From NCBI RefSeq assembly GCF_035222375.1, contig NC_085890.1, positions 1,240,001-1,304,000 of the forward strand: 64,000 bases of DNA. Reading direction: 5' to 3'. Shown one piece after another: positions 20,196-29,727 of this stretch. Position 1 is the first letter of the stretch. The number at the start of each line of letters is the position of its first letter. Origin of the DNA: Podospora pseudocomata. Its lineage: Eukaryota > Ascomycota > Sordariomycetes > Sordariales > Podosporaceae. A program made the position numbers and the translations under genes. The notes beneath the pieces are model-generated. The model saw only the letters and a program-made list of their open reading frames with translations. It did not search any database and was not told where the DNA came from.

Positions 20196-21858
20196 ATGAC
20201 CGACAATGCCATCAATCTCCGCCACGAGTGCAAAAACGCTGATTTTGTTAAAATCTTGAATAGTGACGCGTTGCGACCGTTGATTCACAGAGGGCGAACC
20301 CCTGAATGCACACTCTGCACCTTTTTACAACAGACCGTGGTGCTTTCTGGCATCAAGCGTCATGGAACGTCGCTTGAGCTCGAAATCAGGCGGAACCACG
20401 AAGAGATCGCGGGAGAGCTCTCGGGGGAGCTCTGGTCCCTTGATCTGGTGCTTCATTCGTCCTGCATCATCTCACGATGTCCAATCACTGCCATTCGCCC
20501 GCCCCCCCAAGGACGATAAATATCACAGCGGAGACTCCCCGTCTCGCATGATGTATCCCCGCACCATCGAATCAGACAGGATCGACTACGACATCTTTGC
20601 GTGGATGGATATCCGACTGCGAACAGCAGCATTCACTCCAGGGTTCAAAATGCCGCGCGGCCGCCCCCTTTCATCTCGACAGCTCCCGCGTGGTTGACTG
20701 CGCAGGTGCGGAGCCAACCCTCATTGCGTACCCCCTGTGGGCCAAAGAGAGCAGGAATATGCAGTGCTGAGGTATGTCTGGGGAGCAGGAACCCCCTGGG
20801 CAACTCGCGGCTGGACCTACCCAGAAGGTGTCCTGTCCAAGCGCCGGCTCGTGTTTACCAAACATCAACTCATCTTTCAGTGCCAGAAAACGCAGTTTCT
20901 GGAGGTTCTCTACCCCTCGTCGAGGGATCTCCCCATGCCTTTTTTGAAAGACGTGTTTCCCTTCGCCTGGAGGGACAGGAGCCCACTTGAAGTGTTGGGA
21001 GACCATATCGAGCAATATGTCGCCCGGAATTTCACGGCATCGACCGACGGCCTAGACGCTCTCAGGGGTGTTCTACAGCGATACAAGGCAGACGAGGACC
21101 CCCCCCCTACTAGGTCTTTGTGGGGCGCCCGTCTCTCCTCGACGAATGGCACCATCCCGTTAGCATGGCCATGCCCGACAACTTCACGCTTGTCGTGGCT
21201 TTGCCGTGGACAATCGCGGAAGAGCACGGGGTTACACGCCGTCCTGGAGGCTTCCCGAGTTGGACTTGGCTTGGGTGGAAGACGGGGAAGAGGACGAGCT
21301 TGTATCTCTTATCGGTTCGACTTGATTCGGCCGCGTCATGTTGCCCAACTGCCACTTGATCAAAAGCGGTTGTCAGATTTCAGAAGGACAACAGTAGTAG
21401 TAGTGCCCGGGTTTGGTATTCAGCGGTTGGGAAACGAAAAAGAGATATTGTCTCAGATCAGAACATGAAAAAATCTCGAGACTGGAGATTCCGGGTTGGC
21501 GGCTCGACATCACGGTCCGGGTCAAGTATGGAGACAGGTTGAGTATTGTTTCGTCCCACGGTTTTTTGAGGGGTTATTTTTTTCACTCAGCACGGGCATT
21601 GGATGTCATGGAGCCTCACACCTTTTCAATGAGGATGGCATCGGTACCTTCACTTGTCTTCTCCTTTACCCGACAAGAAGTGATGATAACGAGTGGGAGT
21701 TCTACCTCTTGCTCCTCAAGCCACTACCGGAAGCTGATCATTTTAAACGTTCGGATCGTATCTGGGCCGAGTCGTGGGAGGAGTTCCTTCAAATTGACGA
21801 GGAAACGGCAGAAATCGGGAAGCTGCCCTTGAAACGGGACAAGATCATGTCGATGTGA
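20196..21858 (+). pseudogene. Broken HET-type gene
   Basis: Fragments of a HET-domain protein lie in order on this strand but in different frames. Near the start is an N-terminal part with Cys pairs (HRGRTPECTLCTFLQ). In the middle is the post-core signature (TRGWTYPEGVLSKRRLVFTK and FQCQKTQFLEVLYPS). Further on is the FPSWTWLGWKTG element. The end (EWEFYLLLLKPLPEADHF) runs to a stop at 21858. The first part of the HET core is not recognisable, and there are several breaks. It is not a recent copy of the neighbouring HET gene; the sequences differ too much by eye. I treat it as a decayed allorecognition gene. Confidence 0.75.
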
Positions 21859-22170
21859 GAATTTTGCAACTTACACCAGGTCTGTCGCGCAGTGTTATAA
21901 GTAAAGGCAGTCTGAGACCATGATTGGACAATTAGATATAGAGTTGAGATACAGAGTTTGGGCAGACATCGAGGCTGAAAAGATAATAGCAATGGGCAAA
22001 AATCTATAGAAATGCCGCTCCCAAAAAGGCATGTCTCGCATATCATCTACCCACTACCTCTCACGGGGTGGTTTCGATCAAACCATAGAAGGCACAAACA
22101 CAACCCTCGTATTCATATCAGAACTAACATATTCCTCAACTTCTAACACAAACCCCACTCACTCACTCAC
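21859..22170. other. Convergent spacer
   Basis: These 312 bp lie between the end of the broken HET gene and the 3' end of the next minus-strand gene. A CACT run occurs near 22157-22172. No gene is seen. Confidence 0.4.
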
Positions 22171-24795
22171 TCACTGCCACCACCCCGACCAACCCCCCCA
22201 CCCCCGTTCCTTATCCTTCTCCTTCTCCTTCTCCTTCTCCTTCTTACTCACCCTCCTCCCCATCCCGCCATTCCCACCACCGCTCTCAATACCCCTCACA
22301 ATACTCCCAAAAATCTTCTCCCCTCCCAGTCCTCCAGAAGTAGACGGCCTCCCCCCGCTCCCTCTACTCTCCCTACTATCCCTATTATCCCTACTATCCC
22401 TACTATCCCTACTATCCCTACTATCCCTACTATCCCTCCCCCTATCCCCCCTCCCCTCCTTCCCACTAGACCCATCACCCCCCAATGACCTCCTCCTTCC
22501 CAACAAAGACTGATAAGACTGATACGACGGCCTCTCCCTCTCCTCACTGTTACCACCCGAACTTGTACTTCCCACACTATCCCTCGGTACTTCCCCCACC
22601 TCCTGAATCGACATCGGCATGATCTGCGGCGACGTAACACCACCACCACCACCACCACTCATCTTCAAACTACTCGGCAACCCCCTCACTTTACTCGACC
22701 GATACGTAGTCCGATTAGTACTTCTAGTAGCAGGCGTAGCCATTGATATCGAAGACGGGGTTTCCTGAGTTACTACCCCATCATCATTCCCACCAGTATC
22801 ACTACCGCCCGAAGTCCGGGGCGACTCAGGCCAAGACCCTATCTTGATCATCTGTGCAATATCCTTGGTGTCACTCCTCAAATGTCTCTGTTGCGGCTGT
22901 TGCACTTCCTGTTGTGCCTGAGATTGGTCAACAGGCACCTGCCTCAAACTCGTCTGCCGTTTTGGTATAGTAGGTGGTACAGGAGGCGCCATTCTTGTCG
23001 GCGGAGTAGAACCCAAGGCAGGAATGTCCTGCTGCTGTCGAGGGCGCACCATCTCCTCGCTATGCGAATCCTCCCTCGTATTATCATCGCTAAATCGACC
23101 ACGGTCATAATCCTCCTCTCCACTCTCCTCAGGACTAACCAGAATTGGCGTTAACCTCCCTCCGGTCAAAATACCCAAGGGGCCCAGTAGCGGCGGCGAA
23201 ATAGCTCCCTTTCTTGCCGTCAACGGTTTTGAGCTGATAATCCTTTGCATCACCTCGTTTGCGCTCTGCACTCCCCAGTGCGAAGCAATAATCTTAAATA
23301 TCGGATTCGGCTGCGGAGCCCGGGGTCGTGGAGACCATGGCGAAGATGAGTTGTGACGTTTGATTACTGCCACGGCAGTAGTTTGAATTGATGTCTGGAC
23401 GTTAGCGATGCCGTCACTGGAGCCGTTTTTCATGGTCATATTTCGCGTTTGTTGTTGCTGCTGAGGAAATCCAGAGTGTCGATATGTTACACGGACCCGG
23501 AGATACTCTGTCATGGTGCTACCAAGGTGGTGCTCGAGGTCTTCTATGAGATCGTCAGAGCTTTGATGAGCCTTACGGCGAAGACGATGTGCATTCGCCG
23601 ATGGTAGCAGGCGAACATGAGCTACAACGAGCAAGCGTGATCCAGGGTACAGTGTGCTTCTGTCGGCCAAGTTAGCAGCTCAAAACCCCAAAAAGGAACC
23701 CTCCAATCCTCACATTGCGCAAGCCTTATCATCCACAACCTCAATAATCGAACTCCTACTCGTCGGCAGTATCTCCAACGAAACATCATACAAACACCCA
23801 TACCGAAACAAATCTTGATCTCAAAGTTAGCCACCCGCCCCCTAAAATCTCTCCATTCTGTCCAACTCACCCGCCGGCGAAGGCTCATGCCCATGCTCTC
23901 CAACCAACCCACAACCCCCCAACTGATCCGGCACATTTGCCCTCGAAATCTGCGTCGAAAGCTGCACCGCCGCCCATAAACTCACCGCCCCCTCATCCAA
24001 AGCCTTGTGCTCCGGTGTCACCACAATCCTCGGAACCAAGACCAACGGATCCGGTGCCGCCCCTACCTCATCGGGCGAATTCCTCGCGCTATCCGGCTCG
24101 GGCGGCATCGGAGACCTCGGCGGCTCAACAATGCTATCCATGCCATTCATCCCATCCGCCGTTCTCGCCAACTGAAACAGACTCCTCGCGTTGCGCAAAC
24201 GGTGCCCGTCAGACGCCGTCGGCACGACAGGTGTTGTGTCTCGCCAACCATGCTCTTGATCCTGATCCGCACTCCCATCCAAGACCTGTCCCCGTCTTCG
24301 AAAGCTCCTGCTACTCGCCAAGTGGAAACCCCGGGTTAACGGAGGGGATCGTGCCCGGGGGTGTCGTCCGGCATTGCAAGAGGTGGATCGCCGCTGTGTT
24401 GACTTGGGCGGTATAGTTGGCGCGATGTTTCCTACATCTGATAAGTGTAAGTGTGATACCCTCTCACCACAACCAAGTGGCAAAGACCCACCATTTGGCC
24501 TCAAAGCACTCCTGAACTGGCAAGAACCATCAGGCGTAGGAGGATTCGTCGATTGCGCGCTGGGATTGCCCCTTCGTTTGGCAATCGTCAACGGGACATC
24601 AGCCTCAGGAAGCTCAGGTAGGCTCTCGAAGCTCGCATCGGTTGCATCACTCTGCGTGCTCGATCTCCGCGAGTGACCATACGTTCGACTCCCGCTATAC
24701 TCGGACGATTGCTTGCGTATATGTAACGGCTCAGGTACTTGACCCCAACCAAGATCGCGCGCCGGTGGTAGGCAATGCAGTTCTCTATCAGCCAT
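22171..24795 (-). CDS. Large low-complexity fungal protein, function not recognised
   Basis: Exons 24795-23871, 23813-23714 and 23659-22171 give about 837 aa; both introns (57 and 54 nt) fit phase. The frame is open upstream to an ATG ending at 24945, so the start is uncertain. A possible in-phase 54-nt intron lies at 24491-24438. The only ordered-looking region is around the exon junctions: SLWAAVQLSTQISRANVPDQ, FRYGCLYDVSLEILPTSRSS, and YPGSRLLVVAHVRLLP followed by MTEYLRVRVTYRHSGF, probably a beta-rich fold. The rest is Ser/Pro/Gln-rich, with an Arg-Asp-Ser repeat and a Lys-Glu run near the C-terminus. I do not recognise the family and propose no function. Confidence 0.75.
22205..22242 (-). 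repeat. CTTCTC microsatellite coding a Lys-Glu run
   Basis: Tandem CTCCTT units on the plus strand give the KEKEKEKEK-type run near the C-terminus of the minus-strand protein. Confidence 0.85.
22363..22437 (-). repeat. 9-bp minisatellite ACTATCCCT coding Arg-Asp-Ser repeats
   Basis: About eight near-identical 9-bp units, kept in frame, encode consecutive RDS tripeptides in the unrecognised protein. Confidence 0.88.
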
Positions 24796-25378
24796 GGTGG
24801 ATGGTTGACCACAGACAGCAACCATTACCGCCTTATCGCTTTTCCTGAAACGTCTGTATAGTCGATCGACGGTTTGTCGAGTCAGGTCCGTACAGCTCTC
24901 GGGATGCGCGTAACAAACAATGCTGGTTGATCTCTTGCGAAACAACCAGGAAGAACCACGTATTCAAAACGCCTTGGCCACGGGTTTGACAAGTCTGAAA
25001 CAGTCGGGAGAAGAAGAAAAAGATGGGGTGTTGAAGTATTATGAGCAGTTTATCTACCATTAAACATGCCGGCAAAGCAATGTCGGTACCATGTTAAAGT
25101 GTCGTTATTTTTTCCAAAAGTTGAACCAAGAAACAGAATGGGCAGCAAGAAAAGACAGGCAACCTGGACCCTCCCCGTTTCAGCAATTAGGTCACCCCCC
25201 TTCCCCAAGAGCAGCAAGCGCAACCCATCCCATCAGATGAATTCCCGGCCCGTCACTCTCTGGCAGTTGATAGCGCTCAAAGTCGGCATCATGCAAACCA
25301 AGCAGGAACTTCCCTGACAAGGGCAAGGCACGGTCCGCCCCCACCCACCGTTCCAACCTTCGGGCCCCTCACCCGGCG
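24796..25378. other. Intergenic region
   Basis: These 583 bp hold the promoter of the large low-complexity gene and the 3' UTR of the next minus-strand gene. Part may be coding if the upstream start at 24945 is used. Confidence 0.35.
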
Positions 25379-26555
25379 TTAAACCACGGCGCCAAGCGTT
25401 CTCAGGAGATTCTGCTTGACCCCCTCAACCTCAGCCTCGTCCATCGGCAAGAAATTGATTACCTCATCCGGCCCCCCAGCTCCCCCAAACAGCACACTCT
25501 CCGACAAACTCGCCGCAATCCCCCTCTTCACCCTCCTCTCCCAAACCCCTTCCCAATTCCACTCCTCCGGTCTCCTGCTGCTCGTGGGCGTAGCCGGCAC
25601 AGTCAAACTCCCAGAACTAGTCCTAGCATCAACCACGCTCCCCCTCCCATCATCACTCACCACCGTCTCCGCCTTTTCCACTACCTCCCCTTCCCCCTCC
25701 CCCTCCTTCCTCTCCTTCTCCCTCTGCTCCCTCTCCCTTTCCCTTTCCACCTTCTCCTTCTGCATCCGTCTATGCGTCCTCCAAGCATGCCAAGCCCCCG
25801 GATTCCCCGCCGCCTCAAGCGGCACCCCATCCAACACCTTCTCATCATCAAACGTACTCCTAATATACCTCAACACCTCCCAGGTGCTAACCTTTCTCTC
25901 CCCCCGTCCCCGTTTCCCCTTCCCACCCACAACAAATGCACCCCCCATCCCATCTCCCTCCTCCCGCTCGGCAAACCACTCCGGAAACCCATGCGACAGT
26001 CCAAAACCCCCAGGAGGCAGCCTCACACCCCCCTTCTTCCCACTCTCCTCACCGACGTACGTCGTCAGCGGGCTGATCAACGGGTGGAAAATGTCCGTCG
26101 AGAACGTCACCAGCGGTGCAGAGTCAGGGTAATCATCCGGGAAAGAGATCTGAAACCGCAAGATAGCCGTGGCGTAAGGCCCTTTCCTGACAAAAAGAAC
26201 GCCCGACCAGAGGGTGGGGTAGTCGGGGCTGTGGGGGGATGGGGGCAGGGAGACGATTATCCCCGGGGGTGGGCAGTGTTTGAGGGCGGTGCTATGTATC
26301 GTCGTCAGCTTCTGATGGTGTAAGGGAGAAAAATATGACAGCAGGGAACAGCACATACAATTCAGCAATGAGGTTCGCCCTCTTGATCGCCGGCAGGGAG
26401 GTGAGACGTTTCCTGGTGGATTCGACCGTGTGCTCCGACCCAACCACAATCCTGGGCGAAGGGGCGATGCTGATGATGCCCGCACCGCTGCTGAGGTTGG
26501 TGCTGGAGTTGGCGGGGGAGAAGAAGGATGATGAGGATGACCTAGGGGAAGCCAT
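25379..26555 (-). CDS. Inactive E2-variant (UEV) protein, FTS/AKTIP-like
   Basis: Exons 26555-26359 and 26291-25379 encode 369 aa. A UBC fold begins near residue 55 (KRANLIAEF, PTLWSGVLFVRKGPYATAIL, SFPDDYPDSAPLVTFSTDIFHPL). Where active E2 enzymes have HPN and then a catalytic Cys, this protein has HPLISPLTTYV and no Cys, so it should not conjugate ubiquitin. Animal FTS/AKTIP has this form and joins Hook and FHIP in the FHF complex that links early endosomes to dynein; filamentous fungi have the same adaptor system. The fungal FTS role is inferred from fold and missing Cys. A long Lys/Glu/Arg charged insert precedes a conserved-looking C-terminus (WERRVKRGIAASLSESVLFG). Confidence 0.8.
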
Positions 26556-27830
26556 TTTGCGTACTGTAGGATGTACCGAGATGTCGTGGAGCAAAAATCT
26601 GTGATGGCCGATTATTATGCCAACTCTCTGCCGCGGTGATAGATCAATCTGAGTTTGTTGAGTGAGCGAGAGTGAGTTGTGAGTGTGAACCTGAGTCAAA
26701 GTCGGTGAGACCGCCTCCCCTGCAAACCAAAGGAAACGAGCGACGACGATGAGCAGCCTTGCTATCTCAGGAGGGCCAGTTCCTAAGATGAGAGAGAGTG
26801 AAATAGGAAAAAGACGGTATATTTTAGGAGAAGTTCGACGATGAGAATCAACACCCATCCAAGCGATGACATGTCGTCGTCCACAACCCATCAAGGTTCA
26901 AGGGTCCATCCAGTTCATGCCAAATCCCTTGGCGCCAAGCATCCAAACACCACGCTCCCACCCCCCATAATTCAGGGTTAGGGTCTCTTAAAATTTCCCC
27001 GAAATACTCCGCATTCCCTGCCAAAATGAATGATCATGAAATATGGCATCCATCCAAAATCAGAAACCACCTCACCGCCCAGCCCACCACCCAGCCCACC
27101 ACCAACAACCCAGCCCAGCCCTACCATACCGAAACCTCTCAATCAAGCCTAGCCAAGCTGACATGCCAAGCCCTCAAGGACCCCGAATAATGGCCTGAGT
27201 TTCAGTTGTAGATCGTCTGAGCGTATCTTTGACTGGTCCCAGAGAAGAAGCCATCACATCCATTCAAGCAGCGTTCGTCAGCAGCAAGCCCCAACCAAGC
27301 CCTTGGGACCGGACCTACTGAAAGATGTCAAAAGAGGCAAAACGTGGTAAAAAGTACATTGCATAATCACTAATTCCAAACCCAAGGCAGCATTGGCCTC
27401 TATGAAAACTGTTTCTGCTCAGCAACAAAAAAGTACATAATGAAAAATCCCAACCAACCATACTGACCAAAGTCCCCTCCCCCTCCCCCCACCCCTTCCA
27501 AATGGGAAAAAAATAATCAATGATTTGCTGTCTTCATCCTAACGCTTTTTATTGGGTAGAAAAACGAACCCTATCGCCCCCCTCCCCAACGGCAGCCCTT
27601 CTCCGAGTCTGCCCTATGAATTTCCTCCTCCCACCCCCATCCTCATCCTTTTCGGGCCACCCGCAGGACCGATCAAGACTTGGATCCCCCAGAAAGGTTG
27701 ACCGGTGTGCTCTCCCCTCTCACTTCATCAAACCTTAACCCCCCAGTAGCCGTCCGTTTCCCCGAAGACCCAAAACCTCCCCGTAACCCATCACATATCC
27801 CCTCGGCACTCAATCCTCGACCCCCACGCT
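26556..27830. other. Intergenic region of about 1.3 kb
   Basis: The right part is 3' UTR-like for the gene ending at 27831; the left part is promoter for the FTS-like gene. It contains repeated CAGCCCA/CCACC runs near 27076-27120. One ORF (27520-27738, 72 aa) shows no recognisable sequence. No gene is supported. Confidence 0.4.
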
Positions 27831-29195
27831 CTACTTCCCCAACCTAGCCTCAATCTTCCTCCTTTCCTCCGCCTTCAACTCGGCCAGCTCCTCCTTGGTA
27901 GCATCATACCTAGCGCTAACCTGATTAAACGGGTTCTCCGGGCTCTTCTCAAACTCCTTCTTGATCTTCTCCTTCTTCTGGTTCAACCTCAACCCCTGGC
28001 CCGTCCCGTCCGACTCCATCTCGGCCAGCCTCCTCTGCTCAAAAGCCGCATATGCCGCCTTGAACCTCCTCTCGGGATGTCTATCGATCTTATCCTGCGT
28101 CGCTGGGCCAGCCAAGCTCAGCGCGTCAAGCGCATTGTCGATGCCCGATGCGTTGAGCGCCGACAGGCCAGAGCTAGGCTCATCAAGCTGCGACAGATCC
28201 AAGCCCCGGGACTTCTTGACGGCCGTTTTGGCGTTCTTTGGCTGGGAGCGACCGGGAGTGTTCTTCTCTTCCTCGGCGAGCAGAGCGTCGCGCTCGGCTT
28301 TTTTGCGGGCCAGTTCGGCTTTCTTTTGGGCTTCGGTTTCCCTGAAGTGAACGTAGATATGTCAGCAAACTGTAGATGTCGCCATGTGCATGTATCATCA
28401 TGGTGTCTGGGTCAAGGTCCCTGCCAAGTAATTGTCCACAACCAAACTTTGGCCAACCTCGGTAGCCCTCTGTCTAGTAGGTGGCTTGATCCCACCATGT
28501 GGTAATGGTGGTTGCGTGAGCTTATTTCCCCCTCCCTTCTTCCAACCAAGCCGGCGACCGAGCTCCGACACTTGAGAAAGAAAAGCAGAGGAGGGGCAAA
28601 GGCAAAACCTCTCGCGTGCTGTGACTGGTGTGTCGAACACTCCCCTCTTGCTTGCCACACGCATAACACCCATGCCCAGCACTGCTACATCCCCCCTCCC
28701 GAGTAGACGTATGTCGTACAGACTATACCGCACCGAACCCCCCTCCCACCCAATGAGATCCCCCCCTCCTCCTCCTCCTCCTCCTCCTCCTCCTCCTCCT
28801 CCTCCTCCTCCTCCTCCCCTCCTCCTCCTCCTCCTCCTCCTCCTCCTCCTCCTCCTCCTCCATGGAAATCACTACCGCACCCAGCAACCAACCAACCGCG
28901 AGCCTATTCCCGGCGGCTGTCCGCAGACCCAACTTCCCCCAATCAATCAATCAATCAATCGACAACCAACCCACCCAACTCTCATCCACCATCAAAAGGA
29001 ATTAAAATAAAACACTCACTTCTTCGCATTACTCTTAGTCCCCTTCTCCCACTTCGCCGCCTCAGCAGCCGCCTCCCGTTCACTCTCTTCCGCAGCCTTC
29101 CTCGCCGCCGTCTCCGCCTTCCTCGCCTGGCCCAGAGCCTTCTTGCTCCCCTCCGCCGCATCCCCCCCCCCCTTGCCCTTCTTGCCTCCGGCCAT
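27831..29195 (-). CDS. CCDC124/Oxs1-type ribosome-associated coiled-coil protein
   Basis: Exons 29195-29020 and 28341-27831 encode 228 aa. CCDC124 (yeast Lso2 is the related short form) binds idle ribosomes and aids recovery from dormancy; S. pombe Oxs1 carries the same domain. The N-terminus is Lys/Gly/Ala-rich (MAGGKKGKG), followed by a long charged helix (KAETAARKAAEESEREAAAE). After the intron come KKAELARKKAERDALLAEEE, the central SGIDNALDALSL segment and the conserved C-terminal block (HPERRFKAAYAAFEQRRL, ENPFNQVSARYDATKEE). The 678-nt intron is about ten times longer than usual here and contains a large (CCT)n tract. Splice phase is clean. Confidence 0.9.
28764..28861. repeat. (CCT)n / (AGG)n microsatellite in an intron
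   Basis: Nearly 100 bp of CCT units with one small interruption lie inside the long intron of the CCDC124-like gene. In the transcript the tract reads (AGG)n, a pure purine strand rich in GG pairs. Confidence 0.95.
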
Positions 29196-29608
29196 GGTTC
29201 GTTCAAAAAACCGTCACGAAATAAATCACCTGAGCCGATCTCAATGCACGCAGTAATGCTGTGGTTGGTTGATGTGCGTGTGTGTGGTATTGCGCGCGTG
29301 TGGTATTGCGCGCGTGTGTGGTGTAGAACAGAAATTCGAAGAAGTGTAATCGAAGCAACAAATTCGAATGCAAGCAAGCTTGGCCCGCGCCCGCACCGCA
29401 CCCAGGCAAGTGTGCGTCATTCAGGATAAATGGCGGGGTAAATAATTGCTCCTTTCCTTCCGTCGAGAGAGGGAGTGAAATTAGTGATAAAAGTGGGGTG
29501 GTCACTCTCAGGAAGAGCAGCAAAGTGAAATCTCTTGGCCCGTGCGAGGAATCCAACAGGGACCTTTTGTCAAGAGGCTATCACCACCTGCTTTCCTTCC
29601 ACATCTCT

Positions 29609-29681
29609 CTCACACACACACACAAACACACAACACACACACACACACACGCACACACATACAAACACACACACACACACA
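29609..29681. repeat. (CA)n microsatellite
   Basis: A CA dinucleotide run with a few interruptions, about 415 bp upstream of the CCDC124-like start codon. Confidence 0.92.
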
Positions 29682-29727
29682 GCTCGCACAGCTCGCACAG
29701 CTCGCACAGCTCGCACAGCTCGCACAC
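29679..29727. repeat. 9-bp tandem repeat CAGCTCGCA, five copies
   Basis: Five perfect or near-perfect CAGCTCGCA units directly abut the CA microsatellite. Confidence 0.92.

Noticed and set aside
24438-24491. A 54-nt intron in the large low-complexity gene
   Set aside because: Splice-like ends exist, but the segment is in phase and open, so I cannot decide; kept as exon and noted in the gene entry.
28723-28950. Poly-Glu/poly-Gly ORFs over the (AGG)n tract
   Set aside because: They are simple translations of an intronic microsatellite.
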